A stretch of DNA of 64,000 bases from Ancylobacter novellus DSM 506 (GTDB lineage Bacteria > Pseudomonadota > Alphaproteobacteria > Rhizobiales > Xanthobacteraceae), in assembly GCF_000092925.1 (NCBI RefSeq), contig NC_014217.1:4701024-4765023 (forward strand). Direction: 5' to 3'. Below the pieces are notes generated by a model. The model saw only the letters and a list, made by a program, of their open reading frames with translations. It did no database searches and had not been told where the DNA came from. Position numbers and translations under genes: made by a program. Positions 37,843 through 46,851 of the stretch are shown in pieces; position 1 is the stretch's first letter, and each line of letters begins with the position of its first letter.

Positions 37843-39048
37843 TCACGACACCCGCGCGCCGCGCAGGCTCGGCAGGAACCAGGCGAGCAGGCCGAAGGCC
37901 GGCAGGTAGGCGCAGACATGGTAGACCGCGTCGATGCCGTGGCTGTCGGCGAACACGCCCAGCGCCGCCGCCGCCAGCCCGCCGAGGCCGAACACCAGCC
38001 CGTAGAAGAAGCCGCCGATGAGCCCGATGCGGTGCGGCATCAATTCGATGGCGTAGACCAGGATGGCGGCGAAGGCGCTCGACATGATCAGGTTGATGAT
38101 CACGGTGAGGATGCCGGTCCACACCAGCCCGACATGCGGCAGCAGCAGCGAGAAGGGCAGGGCGCCGAGGATCGAGAACCAGATGATCTTGTTGCGGCCG
38201 ATGCGGTCGCCGAGCATGCCGCCGAACACCACGCCGGCCGCCGCCGAGACGAGGAACAGGAACAGCATCATCTGCGAGGTCTGCACCGACAGGTCGAATT
38301 TCTCGATCAGGTAAAAGGTGTAGAAGGAGGTGAAGCTCGCCGTGTAGGCGGTCTTGGAGAGCAGCAGCAGGATCAGGATCGTCAGCGGGAAGGCGACGCG
38401 CCAGCCGGTCGGCGCATCGGGGCGGGGCGCCTCATGCGCGTGCGCCTTGTGCGCGGCGGGGACGGCGAGGGCGCGGTGCGAGGCGGTCCAGGCGATCAGC
38501 GGCATCGCCATCAGCGCGGCGACCGAGAACCAGGCGAGGCTCGACTGGCCGTTCGGCACGATGATGAAGGCGGCGAGCAGCGGGCCGATGGCCCCGCCCG
38601 TCTGGCCGCCGACCTGGAACAGGCCCTGCGCGAAGCCGTGCCGCCCGCCGGAGGCCTTGCGCGCCATGCGCGTCGCCTCGGGGTGGAAGATCGAGGAACC
38701 GATGCCGACGCAGGCCGCCGCCACCAGGAGCAGCGGGTAGCTGCCGGCATAGGCGAGGCCGATCAGGCCGACGAGGGTGAAGCCCATGCCCGCCACCATG
38801 GAATAGGGCAGCGGGTGGCGGTCGGTGTAGAGGCCGACCAGCGGCTGCAGCAGCGAGGCGGAGATCTGGAAGGTCAGGGTGATGATGCCGATCTGGCCGA
38901 AATCGAGCGCGTAGGCATCCTTGATGATCGGATAGACCGCCGGGATCAGCGACTGGATCATGTCGTTGAGGAAATGCGTCACGCTGAGCGCGACCAGCAC
39001 GGGCATGGCGGCGCGACGGACGGCGTCGGCCGGAACGTTCACGGACAT
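37843..39048 (-). CDS. MFS transporter of the fosmidomycin-resistance (Fsr) type
   Basis: 401 residues, about 12 membrane helices. THFLNDMIQSLIPAVYPIIK at the start, LVGLYTDRHPLPYSMVAGM in loop 2-3, IGSSIFHPEATRMAR, and GLFQVGGQTGGAIGPL are marks of Fsr-like exporters. A His-rich loop (AHKAHAHEAP) separates the halves. Start set at ATG 39048 rather than 39075. The true substrate is unknown; fosmidomycin efflux is known only for the E. coli member. Confidence 0.85.
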   Translation of the reverse strand: MSVNVPADAVRRAAMPVLVALSVTHFLNDMIQSLIPAVYPIIKDAYALDFGQIGIITLTFQISASLLQPLVGLYTDRHPLPYSMVAGMGFTLVGLIGLAYAGSYPLLLVAAACVGIGSSIFHPEATRMARKASGGRHGFAQGLFQVGGQTGGAIGPLLAAFIIVPNGQSSLAWFSVAALMAMPLIAWTASHRALAVPAAHKAHAHEAPRPDAPTGWRVAFPLTILILLLLSKTAYTASFTSFYTFYLIEKFDLSVQTSQMMLFLFLVSAAAGVVFGGMLGDRIGRNKIIWFSILGALPFSLLLPHVGLVWTGILTVIINLIMSSAFAAILVYAIELMPHRIGLIGGFFYGLVFGLGGLAAAALGVFADSHGIDAVYHVCAYLPAFGLLAWFLPSLRGARVS

Positions 39049-39324
39049 GGGATTTTCTTCAGGCTCGATCTGCACGCTAGCGGCCAGGCCGCGCGCCTTC
39101 CTTCAGTAGGCCAAAGGGCGGTCGCGGGCAATTTGATTGGCGGCGGATTCGGGAAAAGGCGGTGGTTTGCGGGGAGCCTGGTGAGCCCCGGCTCGCCGGC
39201 GTCGCCGCTTCGCCATGGCGCGGGGCGGGCGGGGCGGCTATAGGTGGGCGACCCGCATCACGGCCGGCCCGCGAGGCTCCCTAGCAGCTTCCGGCACGGC
39301 CCTCACAGCACGGCGATCCGGCAG

Positions 39325-39747
39325 ATGAGCGACGATCCCCCTTTCCAGCTCGACGCGCAGCTGGAGGCCGACAGCTTCCCGGTGCTCGACCTGCCGCTCT
39401 CCACCTTGAGGCTGGTAGATGACGCGCGCTTCCCCTGGCTGATCCTGGTGCCTCGCCGGCCCGGCCTCGCCGATCTGGTCGACCTCGAAGGCGAGGCGCG
39501 CCTCGCGCTCACCGGGGAGATCGACCGCGTGGGGCGGGCGCTGAAGGAGCTGACCGGGTGCGACAAGCTCAACGTCGCCGCGCTCGGCAACATGGTGCGC
39601 CAGCTCCACGTCCACGTCATTGCCCGCTTCACCACCGACGCGGCCTGGCCGAAGCCGGTCTGGGGTGTGGGCGAGCGCCAGGGCTATGCGGCGCCGCAGG
39701 CGATGCTGCTGGTGGCGCGGCTGCGCAGCGCATTGGGCGAGGCGTGA
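39325..39747 (+). CDS. HIT family protein
   Basis: 140 residues. The histidine-triad region reads GNMVRQLHVHVIARF, with Gln in place of the first His of HxHxH, as in the alphaproteobacterial HIT subgroup. WLILVPRRPG and the C-terminal W-rich WPKPVWGVG fit nucleotide hydrolases of this superfamily. The start is set at ATG 39325; upstream sequence lacks conservation. Its stop shares one base with the nudC start (TGATG), so the two are translationally coupled. Confidence 0.88.
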   Translation: MSDDPPFQLDAQLEADSFPVLDLPLSTLRLVDDARFPWLILVPRRPGLADLVDLEGEARLALTGEIDRVGRALKELTGCDKLNVAALGNMVRQLHVHVIARFTTDAAWPKPVWGVGERQGYAAPQAMLLVARLRSALGEA

Positions 39748-40721
39748 TGGCGACGGGGACGGTGACCGACCTTCTGGGGCCGTGGCCGCATCTCGGCTAC
39801 ACCGGCGCGCGGCTCGACCGCGCCAGCGAGCGGCGTGGACAGAGCGAGGCTTTCCTCGCCGATCCGAGGGCGCGCGCCTGCCTCATCGCCGGCGAGAGCA
39901 TCGTACTCAAGCGCCGCCCGGGGATCGAAGAGGGTCATGGTGCCTTCGAGGCGCTGTTCGCTCTGGAGGAGGCCGCCGCGCTCGGCGGGCGTCCCAATGA
40001 GGCCTGCCTGCTCGGCCTCGACGAGGGCGTGCCGCATTTCGTGCTGCCGCTGCACGCCGCCGCTCTCGCCATGCTGACCGAGCGGGCGGACCTCTTCGTC
40101 ATCGACCTGCGCTCGATCGCGGTGCAGGGACTGGTGGGCACGGAGGAGATCGGCGAGCTCGCCACCGCCAAGGCGATGCTCGCCTGGCACGCGCGGCGCA
40201 CCTTCTGTTCCAATTGCGGGGAGAAGCTCATTGTCGCCGAGGCCGGCTGGCGGCGCGAATGCCCCAATTGCGGCGCGCAGCATTTCCCGCGCACCGACCC
40301 TGTGGTGATCATGCTCACCGTCGACGGCGATGAATGCCTGCTCGGCCGCTCGCCGCGCTTCGCCCCAAGCATGTGGTCGTGCCTCGCCGGCTTCGTCGAG
40401 CCGGGAGAGACCTTCGAGCAGGCGGTGCGGCGCGAGACGCTGGAGGAGGCGGGCATCCGCACCGGCGAGGTGCGTTACCTCGCTTCCCAGCCCTGGCCGT
40501 TCCCGATGTCGGTGATGATCGGCACGCACGCGCAGGCGACCTCGCGCGAGATCACCATCGACCAGAACGAGCTGGAGGGCGCGCGCTGGTTCCACCGCGA
40601 CGAAGCGGCGCTTCTGCTCACCCGCACCCATCCCGAGGGCCTGACCGCCCCGCCGCAGATGGCGATCGCGCATCACCTGATAAGGGCGTTCGTCGAGGGC
40701 AGAGACCCGCCGCGGGGGTGA
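39747..40721 (+). CDS. nudC: NAD(+) diphosphatase / RNA decapping Nudix hydrolase
   Basis: 324 residues. A zinc ribbon CSNCGEKL...CPNCGAQHFPRTDP (about 152-180) precedes the Nudix box GFVEPGETFEQAVRRETLEEAG (about 216-237) and the NudC-specific SQPWPFPMSVMIG. It splits NAD(H) to NMN(H) and AMP and can remove NAD caps from RNA. Coupled to the HIT gene upstream. The gene ends 3 bases before the convergent dcd stop. Confidence 0.94.
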   Translation: MATGTVTDLLGPWPHLGYTGARLDRASERRGQSEAFLADPRARACLIAGESIVLKRRPGIEEGHGAFEALFALEEAAALGGRPNEACLLGLDEGVPHFVLPLHAAALAMLTERADLFVIDLRSIAVQGLVGTEEIGELATAKAMLAWHARRTFCSNCGEKLIVAEAGWRRECPNCGAQHFPRTDPVVIMLTVDGDECLLGRSPRFAPSMWSCLAGFVEPGETFEQAVRRETLEEAGIRTGEVRYLASQPWPFPMSVMIGTHAQATSREITIDQNELEGARWFHRDEAALLLTRTHPEGLTAPPQMAIAHHLIRAFVEGRDPPRG

Positions 40722-40724
40722 CGC

Positions 40725-41843
40725 TTACTCCCGCGTCCACGGCCTGAAGTGCTTGGACAGCTTCAGCCCCTGCGCCTGGTAGTTCGAGCCCAGCCCCTCG
40801 CCATAGAGCGTGCGCGGCAGTTCCTGCATGCGCTCATAGACGAGGCGGCCGACGATCTGGCCGTCTTCGAGGATGAACGGCACCTCGCGCGAGCGTACCT
40901 CCAGCACCGCGCGGGCGCCGGAGCCGCCGGCGGCGGAATGGCCGAAGCCGGGGTCGAAGAAGCCCGCATAGTGCACGCGGAACTCGCCGACCAGCGGGTC
41001 GAACGGCACCATTTCCGCCGCATGGCTCGGCGGCACGTGGACGGCTTCCTTGGAGGCGAGGATGTAGAAGGCGTCGGGGTCGAGCACCAGCTCGCGCCGG
41101 CCGCGTGTGTAGAGCGGCTCCCAATAATCCTCGACCTCGCAGGCCGCGCGCTTGTCGACATCGATCAGGCCGGTGTGGCGCTTGGCGCGGAAGCCGAGCA
41201 GGCCGCCGAAGCCTTCGCCCGACAGATCGACGCTGACCGCGATGCCGGCGCCGGCGACGTCCGGGCGGGGGGTGTCGACCAGCTTCTCGGCGGCGTCGAG
41301 GGCGCGCAATTCATTCTCCTCCAACCGGGCGTCGCCGCGGCGGAAGCGGATCTGCGACAGGCGCGAGCCCTGCCTCACGAGGATCGGGAAGGTGCGCGGG
41401 CTGATCTCGAGATAGAGCTTGCCCTCATAGCCGAGCGGCACGATGTCGAAGGCGCGCGAGCGGTCGGCGATGACGCGGGTGAACACGTCGAGCCGGCCGG
41501 TGGAGCTCTTCGGGTTGGTCGAGGCGGCGATGTCGGAAGGCAGCGCCAGCGCCTCCTCCAGCTCGACGAGGTAGACGCAGCCGGTCTCCAGCACCTCTCC
41601 GGAAGTGAGGTCGAGCTCGTGCAGCGAAAGCCGCTTCAGCCGCTCGGCCACGGTCTCTGACGGGCCGGGCAGGAAGCTGGCGCGGATGCGCCACGCGGTC
41701 GGGCCCAGGCGCAAATCGAGGCTCGCCGGCTGCACCTGGTCGGCATCGAAGGGACGGGCTATGCGGATGGAGCCGCGGTCGGCCAGAGCCTGGATGGCAT
41801 GGCCGGGCAGAATGCCCTCGCCTTTCAGACCTGAATCCGCCAA
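40725..41843 (-). CDS. dcd: dCTP deaminase, double-length form
   Basis: 372 residues, about twice the usual 190. Two related halves can be seen. The first has VQPASLDLRLGPTAWRI and STNPKSSTGRLDVFTRVIAD, while the second has LDPDAFYILASKE and HYAGFFDPGFGHSAAGGSGARAVLEVRS. The latter matches the catalytic half of Dcd. The product deaminates dCTP to dUTP. This 2'-deoxycytidine 5'-triphosphate deaminase form is known in Hyphomicrobiales. Convergent with nudC and divergent from metZ. Confidence 0.92.
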   Translation of the reverse strand: MADSGLKGEGILPGHAIQALADRGSIRIARPFDADQVQPASLDLRLGPTAWRIRASFLPGPSETVAERLKRLSLHELDLTSGEVLETGCVYLVELEEALALPSDIAASTNPKSSTGRLDVFTRVIADRSRAFDIVPLGYEGKLYLEISPRTFPILVRQGSRLSQIRFRRGDARLEENELRALDAAEKLVDTPRPDVAGAGIAVSVDLSGEGFGGLLGFRAKRHTGLIDVDKRAACEVEDYWEPLYTRGRRELVLDPDAFYILASKEAVHVPPSHAAEMVPFDPLVGEFRVHYAGFFDPGFGHSAAGGSGARAVLEVRSREVPFILEDGQIVGRLVYERMQELPRTLYGEGLGSNYQAQGLKLSKHFRPWTRE

Positions 41844-41892
41844 CGCCGTTTCTCCGATACGGTTGTTCCGTTCGGTTTAACGGACGCGCCCC

Positions 41893-41921
41893 TTGACGCC
41901 AAGCCGGGCGCGGGAGTAATC
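41893..41921 (+). promoter_or_regulatory. metZ: Probable promoter for the riboswitch-metZ transcript
   Basis: TTGACG (41893-41898), 17 bases, then GTAATC (41916-41921). Transcription would start near 41928, right at the 5' end of the riboswitch. The -10 is weak. Confidence 0.5.
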
Positions 41922-41927
41922 CCGCCC

Positions 41928-41984
41928 TACGTGGTCCTTTGAGCCGGCCGGCTTGCCGCCACGCTAAACAAGGTTGCTAAAAGG
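41928..41984 (+). promoter_or_regulatory. SAM-II riboswitch
   Basis: The conserved pseudoknot elements are present: P1 CGTGG (41930-41934) pairs with CCACG (41959-41963), loop sequence TTTGAGCCGGCCGGCTTG, then CTAAACAAGG and TTGCTAAAAGG. The terminal segment covers the stretch that pairs with loop 1. SAM-II elements control methionine genes in alphaproteobacteria by hiding the ribosome-binding region when S-adenosylmethionine is bound. The metZ start is 63 bases downstream. Confidence 0.92.
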
Positions 41985-42046
41985 TCGGGGCCGCGCAGCG
42001 TCTGCGCGTGGGCGTCCCCGGCTATCGCGAGAGACCGGAGCGCCAG

Positions 42047-43252
42047 ATGACCGCCGAACCCAAGCTCACCCCCGCCGAGATCGCCCAGCTGCGGCCGGAC
42101 ACGCGCCTCGTGCATGGCGGCATATTGCGCTCGCCCTTCGGCGAGACCTCCGAGGCGCTGTTCCTGACGCAGGGCTATGTCTACGAGACCGCCGAGCAGG
42201 CGGAGGCGCGCTTCAAGGGCGAGGATGCCGGCTTCATCTATACGCGCTACTCCAACCCGACGGCGGCGATGTTCGAGGGCCGGCTGGCGCTGCTGGAAGG
42301 CGCCGAGGTCTGCCGCTCCACGGCGTCGGGCATGGCGGCGGTCACCGCGGCGCTGTTGTGCCAGCTCAAGGCCGGCGACCATGTGGTGGCGGCGCGCGCA
42401 CTGTTCGGTTCCTGCCGCTACGTGGTGGAGGAGCTGCTGCCGCGCTTCGGCGTCACCTCGACGCTGGTCGACGGCACCGACATCGCTGCGTGGAAGGCGG
42501 CGGTGCGGCCGGAAACCAAGGTGTTCTTCCTGGAGAGCCCGACCAACCCGACGCTGGAATTGATCGACATCGCCGCGGTGGCGCAGGTCTCGAAGGTGGC
42601 GGGCGCCTGCCTCATCGTCGACAACGTCTTCGCCACGCCCATGCTGCAGAGCCCGCTCCAGCTCGGCGCCGACGTGGTGGTCTATTCGGCGACCAAGCAC
42701 ATTGACGGGCAGGGGCGCTGCCTCGCCGGCGCGGTGCTGTGCTCCGAAAAATTCCTCACGGACCACCTGCAGACCTTCCTGCGCCAGACCGGCCCGTCGG
42801 TATCGCCGTTCAACGCCTGGGTGATGCTGAAGGGTCTGGAGACGCTGCCGCTGCGCGTCGAGCGTTCGCAGGCGAGCGCGGCGACGCTGGCCGACCGCAT
42901 TGCCGACCTGCCGGGCATCACCAAGGTGATCTATCCCTACCGCGCCGACCACCCGCAGCACGAACTGGCCAAGCGCCAGATGCGCGGCGGTGGCACGCTG
43001 GTGACCTTCGAGGTCGAGGGCGGCAAGGCCGGCGCCTTCCGCTTCCTCAACGGATTGAAGGTGGCGCGCATCTCCAACAATCTCGGCGACGCCAAGAGCC
43101 TCATCACGCATCCGGCGACGACGACGCACCAGCGCTTCACCCCCGAGGCGCGGGCGCAGATGGGCATCTCCGACGGCATGGTGCGGCTCTCGGTCGGGCT
43201 CGAGCATGTCGACGACCTGACCGACGACGTCGCCCGCGCGCTGAGGGGGTGA
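42047..43252 (+). CDS. metZ: O-succinylhomoserine sulfhydrylase
   Basis: 401 residues, Cys/Met-metabolism PLP enzyme. Motifs are YTRYSNPTAAMFEGRLALLEG, SGMAAVTAALLC, SPTNPTLELIDI, IVDNVFATP and the PLP lysine in VVYSATKHIDGQGR. The MetZ subgroup makes homocysteine directly from O-succinylhomoserine and sulfide. The start ATG 42047 has GGAG 6 bases upstream and follows the SAM-II riboswitch, which supports a methionine role over cystathionine gamma-synthase. Stops in front of a palindromic repeat. Confidence 0.94.
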   Translation: MTAEPKLTPAEIAQLRPDTRLVHGGILRSPFGETSEALFLTQGYVYETAEQAEARFKGEDAGFIYTRYSNPTAAMFEGRLALLEGAEVCRSTASGMAAVTAALLCQLKAGDHVVAARALFGSCRYVVEELLPRFGVTSTLVDGTDIAAWKAAVRPETKVFFLESPTNPTLELIDIAAVAQVSKVAGACLIVDNVFATPMLQSPLQLGADVVVYSATKHIDGQGRCLAGAVLCSEKFLTDHLQTFLRQTGPSVSPFNAWVMLKGLETLPLRVERSQASAATLADRIADLPGITKVIYPYRADHPQHELAKRQMRGGGTLVTFEVEGGKAGAFRFLNGLKVARISNNLGDAKSLITHPATTTHQRFTPEARAQMGISDGMVRLSVGLEHVDDLTDDVARALRG

Positions 43253-43273
43253 GGGTCAGGTCCCAAACTTTTT

Positions 43274-43357
43274 CCCTCATCGCGGGCTTGACCCGCGGAC
43301 CCAGAGGGCTTGGCGCTCCCGGTCACTGGGTGCCCGGGTCAAGCCCGGGCATGAGGG
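43274..43357. repeat. Palindromic repeat related to family A
   Basis: Starts CCCTCATCGCGGGCTTGACC and ends GGTCAAGCCCGGGCATGAGGG. The ends are inverted as in family A, but the outer bases are CCCTCAT/ATGAGGG rather than CGTCAT/ATGACG. This looks like a third sequence class. Confidence 0.65.
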
Positions 43358-43469
43358 GAGCCGGCGGGGATACCAACGCTCTCGTGAATCGTCCCCGCCT
43401 TGCCCTTCACCGGCAAAAGCCTTTCACTAGCGTGCCTTGGGCGAAGCGGGGAGCACAGGGAGGCGGCGG

Positions 43470-43862
43470 ATGTACCGCGCGACGACGAGGGGCGTGCAGG
43501 TGACGGTGACGCCGCGCTTCGCGCCGGAGCGCTCCGATCCGGATCGAGCCCAGTTCTTCTGGGCCTACACGGTCGAGATCGTCAATCTCGGCCCGGAGAC
43601 GGTGCAGCTCAAATCCCGCCACTGGCTGATCACCGATGCGCTCGGCCGGGTGCAGGAGGTGCGCGGTGCCGGCGTCGTCGGCGAGCAGCCTGTGCTGCCA
43701 CCGGGGGCGCATTTCGAATATACCAGCGGCGTGCCGCTGCCGACCTCCACCGGAATCATGGAAGGCAGCTACAACCTCATTACCGAGAGCGGCGAGATCT
43801 TCGACGCCGAGGTGCCCGCCTTCTCGCTCGACATGCCCGGCGAGCTGCGCACGCTGAACTGA
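43470..43862 (+). CDS. apaG: ApaG domain protein
   Basis: 130 residues. The beta-sandwich ApaG domain shows FFWAYTVEIVNLGPETVQL, SRHWLITDALGRVQEVRGAGVVGEQPVLPPG and FEYTSGVPLPTSTGIMEGSY. Start ATG 43470 has AGGGAGG 6 bases upstream. ApaG was linked to Co/Mg tolerance in Salmonella, but its real role is unclear. It stands 118 bases before trkH. Confidence 0.94.
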   Translation: MYRATTRGVQVTVTPRFAPERSDPDRAQFFWAYTVEIVNLGPETVQLKSRHWLITDALGRVQEVRGAGVVGEQPVLPPGAHFEYTSGVPLPTSTGIMEGSYNLITESGEIFDAEVPAFSLDMPGELRTLN

Positions 43863-43979
43863 GGCACGCCCCGCTGGCTTCCGGCGCCCCGGCGAAGCAG
43901 CTATGGTGGCGCGTGCCTCCCGATCCCCGCGCCGCAAGGCCTTCCGCGAGCGTCCCGTGCCGAACGGTTCCGTGATCCC

Positions 43980-45431
43980 GTGATCGATTTCCGCCCGATC
44001 GCCGCCATCCTCGGCGTTCTGCTCGCCATCCTCGGCACGACGATGATGATCCCCGCGCTGGTGGACCTCATCGCCGGCGAGCCGGACTTCGTCGTCTATG
44101 CGGCCGCCGGCGTGATCACCGCCTTCGTCGGCCTGTCGCTATGGCTGGCGGGGCGCTCCAGCGAGGTGGAGAAGCTGGACCTGCGGCAGGCCTTCGTGCT
44201 CACCACGGCGAGCTGGCTGCTGCTCTCGGCCTTCGCTGCCATCCCCTTCATGTGGGCGCAGACCGATCTCTCCTTCACCGACGCCTATTTCGAGGCGATG
44301 TCGGGGCTGACCACCACCGGCGCCACGGTGGTCACCGATCTCGACAACCGCCCGCCTGGCGTCCTCATCTGGCGCGCCTTTCTGCACTGGTATGGCGGCA
44401 TCGGCATCATCGTCATGGCGATGGCGCTGCTGCCGATGATGCAGATCGGCGGCATGCAGCTGTTCCGGGCGGAATCCTCCGACAAGTCGGAGAAGATGCT
44501 GCCGCGCGCGGCGCAGATGGCCAAGAGCATCCTCGGCACCTACCTGCTGCTCTCCTTCGCCTGCGCGGTGACCTACGCCTTTCTCGGCATGAGCGTGTTC
44601 GATGCCATCGCCCACGCCATGTCGACCATCTCCACCGGCGGCTTCTCCACCCACGACGCCTCGATCGGCTACTTCAAGAGCTCGGCCATCGACTATGCGG
44701 CGATCTTCTTCATGCTCTCCGGCTCGTTGCCCTTCGTGCTCTATCTGCGCGTGCTCGCGGGCGACTTCAGCCGGCTGTTCGCCAATACCGAGGTGCGGCT
44801 GTTCCTCTCGCTCGTCATGCTCTTCACGCTCATTTCGACCGTCGAGCAGGTGCGCGGGGGCATAGCGGTCGGGGAGACGGCGCTCCGACAGGCGCTGTTC
44901 AACGTGGTGTCGATCATGTCCACCACGGGCTTCGTCGCGGTGGACTTCACCCATTGGGGGCCGCCGACCGACGCGCTCTACTTCATCCTGTTGTTCCTCG
45001 GCGCCTGCACCGGCTCGACCGCCGGCGGCATGAAGAGCTTCCGCATCGCCATCCTCGGCTCGGCGCTGGGCCAGCACCTCAAGCGCATCATCTATCCGAG
45101 CGGCGTGTTCCCAGTGCTCTATGGCGGCAAGCCGATCAGTGACGAGGTGGTGGCCTCGGTGCTCTCCTTCGCCTTCCTCTACCTCGCCGCCTTCATGGTC
45201 ATCGGCATGGCGATCAATGCGGTCGGCTACGACATGATCAGCGCCTTCTCGCTGTCCATCACCGCCATCGCCAATGTCGGGCCGGGGCTGGGGCCGGTGG
45301 TGGGGCCGGCGCAGAACTTCTCGGCCCTGCCGGAGCATGTGATCTGGATGCTCTCCTTCGGCATGGTGGTCGGGCGCCTGGAGCTGTTCACCGTGCTGGT
45401 GCTGTTCCTGCCGAGCTTCTGGCGGCGCTGA
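43980..45431 (+). CDS. trkH: Trk-type potassium uptake membrane protein
   Basis: 483 residues with four M1-P-M2 repeats. Filter regions carry the key glycine: SGLTTTGATVV, STISTGGFSTHD, VSIMSTTGFVAVDF and TAIANVGPGLGPVVG. It takes up K+ with a TrkA-type cytoplasmic partner that is not in the window. GTG start at 43980 without a strong ribosome binding site; the hydrophobic N-terminus (IAAILGVLLAILGTTMM) begins 7 codons later, so the start cannot be far off. Confidence 0.93.
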   Translation: MIDFRPIAAILGVLLAILGTTMMIPALVDLIAGEPDFVVYAAAGVITAFVGLSLWLAGRSSEVEKLDLRQAFVLTTASWLLLSAFAAIPFMWAQTDLSFTDAYFEAMSGLTTTGATVVTDLDNRPPGVLIWRAFLHWYGGIGIIVMAMALLPMMQIGGMQLFRAESSDKSEKMLPRAAQMAKSILGTYLLLSFACAVTYAFLGMSVFDAIAHAMSTISTGGFSTHDASIGYFKSSAIDYAAIFFMLSGSLPFVLYLRVLAGDFSRLFANTEVRLFLSLVMLFTLISTVEQVRGGIAVGETALRQALFNVVSIMSTTGFVAVDFTHWGPPTDALYFILLFLGACTGSTAGGMKSFRIAILGSALGQHLKRIIYPSGVFPVLYGGKPISDEVVASVLSFAFLYLAAFMVIGMAINAVGYDMISAFSLSITAIANVGPGLGPVVGPAQNFSALPEHVIWMLSFGMVVGRLELFTVLVLFLPSFWRR

Positions 45432-45532
45432 CCGTTCGATCCACGGAAATTCGCCGGAGCGGCAGCGCGCCCCGTTGGGCGGTGCAGCATTCCCCTCTAT
45501 GCTGCCACCTCAAGCAAAAACGGGGACCTTCC

Positions 45533-46696
45533 ATGCTGGCCGGACGGACGACGACCGAGGAACTTCTCGCCCATCTGGTCGCGTTCGACACGACGAGCCG
45601 GAACTCGAATCTCGACCTCATCGCCTTCGTGCGCGACTACCTCTCCGCTCACGGCGTCGACAGCGTGACCGTGCCGAACGAGGAGGGCGACAAGGCGAGC
45701 CTGTTCGCCACCATCGGGCCTTCGGGCATGGGCGGCGTGTGCCTCTCCGGCCATTCCGACGTGGTGCCGGTCGACGGCCAGCCCTGGACCACCGACCCGT
45801 TCACGCTGACGCCGAAGGAAGACCGGCTCTATGGGCGCGGCTCCTGCGACATGAAGGGCTTCCTCGCCACCTGCCTCGGCATGCTGCCGGAGATGACGGC
45901 GGCCAAGCTTAAGACGCCGATCCACCTGCTGATCTCCTATGATGAGGAGGTCGGCTGTACCGGCGTGGTGCCGGCGGTGCGCAAGCTGGGCGTCGATCTC
46001 CCCTTGCCGCGCGCGTGCATCGTCGGCGAGCCGACTTCGATGCGGGTGGTCGATGCGCACAAGTCCGGCGTCGCCTATGTGACGACGGTGACCGGCCGCG
46101 AGGCGCATTCCTCCATGCCGCAGCTGGGGGCCAACGCCATCTTCGCCGCCGCCGAGCTGGTCGGCGAGCTCGACCGCTATCGCGCGGAGCTGATCGCCGC
46201 CGGCGATCCGTCCGGCCGGTTCGATCCGCCCAACACCACGCTACAGGTGACGGTGATCGAGGGCGGCACGGCGGGCAACATCGTGCCGCGCCGCTGCGCC
46301 CTACGCTGGAACCTGCGCGGCCTGCCGGGCTTCGACGAGAACGCGCTGCTCGACCGCTTCGAGCGGTTCGGCCGCGAGGTGGTGCTGCCGAAGCTGCGCG
46401 CCACCGCGCCGGAGGCCGAGATCACCACCGATTTCATCTACAAGGTGCCGCCGCTGGCGCCTGAGACCGGCTCGGAGGCGGAGACGCTGGCACTGCGCCT
46501 CGCCGGGCAGAACCGCACCTATACGGTCGCCTACGGCACCGAGGGCGGGCATTTCCAGGCGCAGGGCGTCCCCACCATCATCTGCGGCCCCGGTTCGATC
46601 GATCAGGCGCACAAGCCGGACGAGTTCATCGAGGTGGCACAGCTGCGGGCCTGCGAGCGGTTCCTGAAGGGGCTGATCGGGGAGTGCGTGGGATAG
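45533..46696 (+). CDS. argE: Acetylornithine deacetylase
   Basis: 387 residues, M20 zinc peptidase fold. Metal-site motifs are LSGHSDVVPVDGQPW, YGRGSCDMKGFLA, SYDEEVGCTG and CIVGEPTS, with EGGHFQAQGVPTIICGPG at the C-terminus. It removes acetate from N-acetylornithine in arginine synthesis. The start ATG 45533 gives the normal length; the upstream ATG 45482 lacks support. argD and argF lie 1-4 kb away, but on the other strand. Confidence 0.92.
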   Translation: MLAGRTTTEELLAHLVAFDTTSRNSNLDLIAFVRDYLSAHGVDSVTVPNEEGDKASLFATIGPSGMGGVCLSGHSDVVPVDGQPWTTDPFTLTPKEDRLYGRGSCDMKGFLATCLGMLPEMTAAKLKTPIHLLISYDEEVGCTGVVPAVRKLGVDLPLPRACIVGEPTSMRVVDAHKSGVAYVTTVTGREAHSSMPQLGANAIFAAAELVGELDRYRAELIAAGDPSGRFDPPNTTLQVTVIEGGTAGNIVPRRCALRWNLRGLPGFDENALLDRFERFGREVVLPKLRATAPEAEITTDFIYKVPPLAPETGSEAETLALRLAGQNRTYTVAYGTEGGHFQAQGVPTIICGPGSIDQAHKPDEFIEVAQLRACERFLKGLIGECVG

Positions 46697-46724
46697 GGCC
46701 GGCTGGACGGAAATCGAAAGAGCG

Positions 46725-46816
46725 CCGTCATGCCCGGACTTGATCCGGGCATCCATGCCTTGGGACCGCGTGCAAGCGGAAAGACGTGGATGGCCGGGAC
46801 AAGCCCGGCCATGACG
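46725..46816. repeat. Dispersed palindromic repeat, family A
   Basis: Full copy between the convergent argE and hslO: CCGTCATGCCCGGACTTG...CCGGGCATCCATG and GACGTGGATGGCCGGG...CCCGGCCATGACG. Confidence 0.85.
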
Positions 46817-46851
46817 TTGTGCGGGTGGTCGGACGGCGGGAGAGCCGGACT

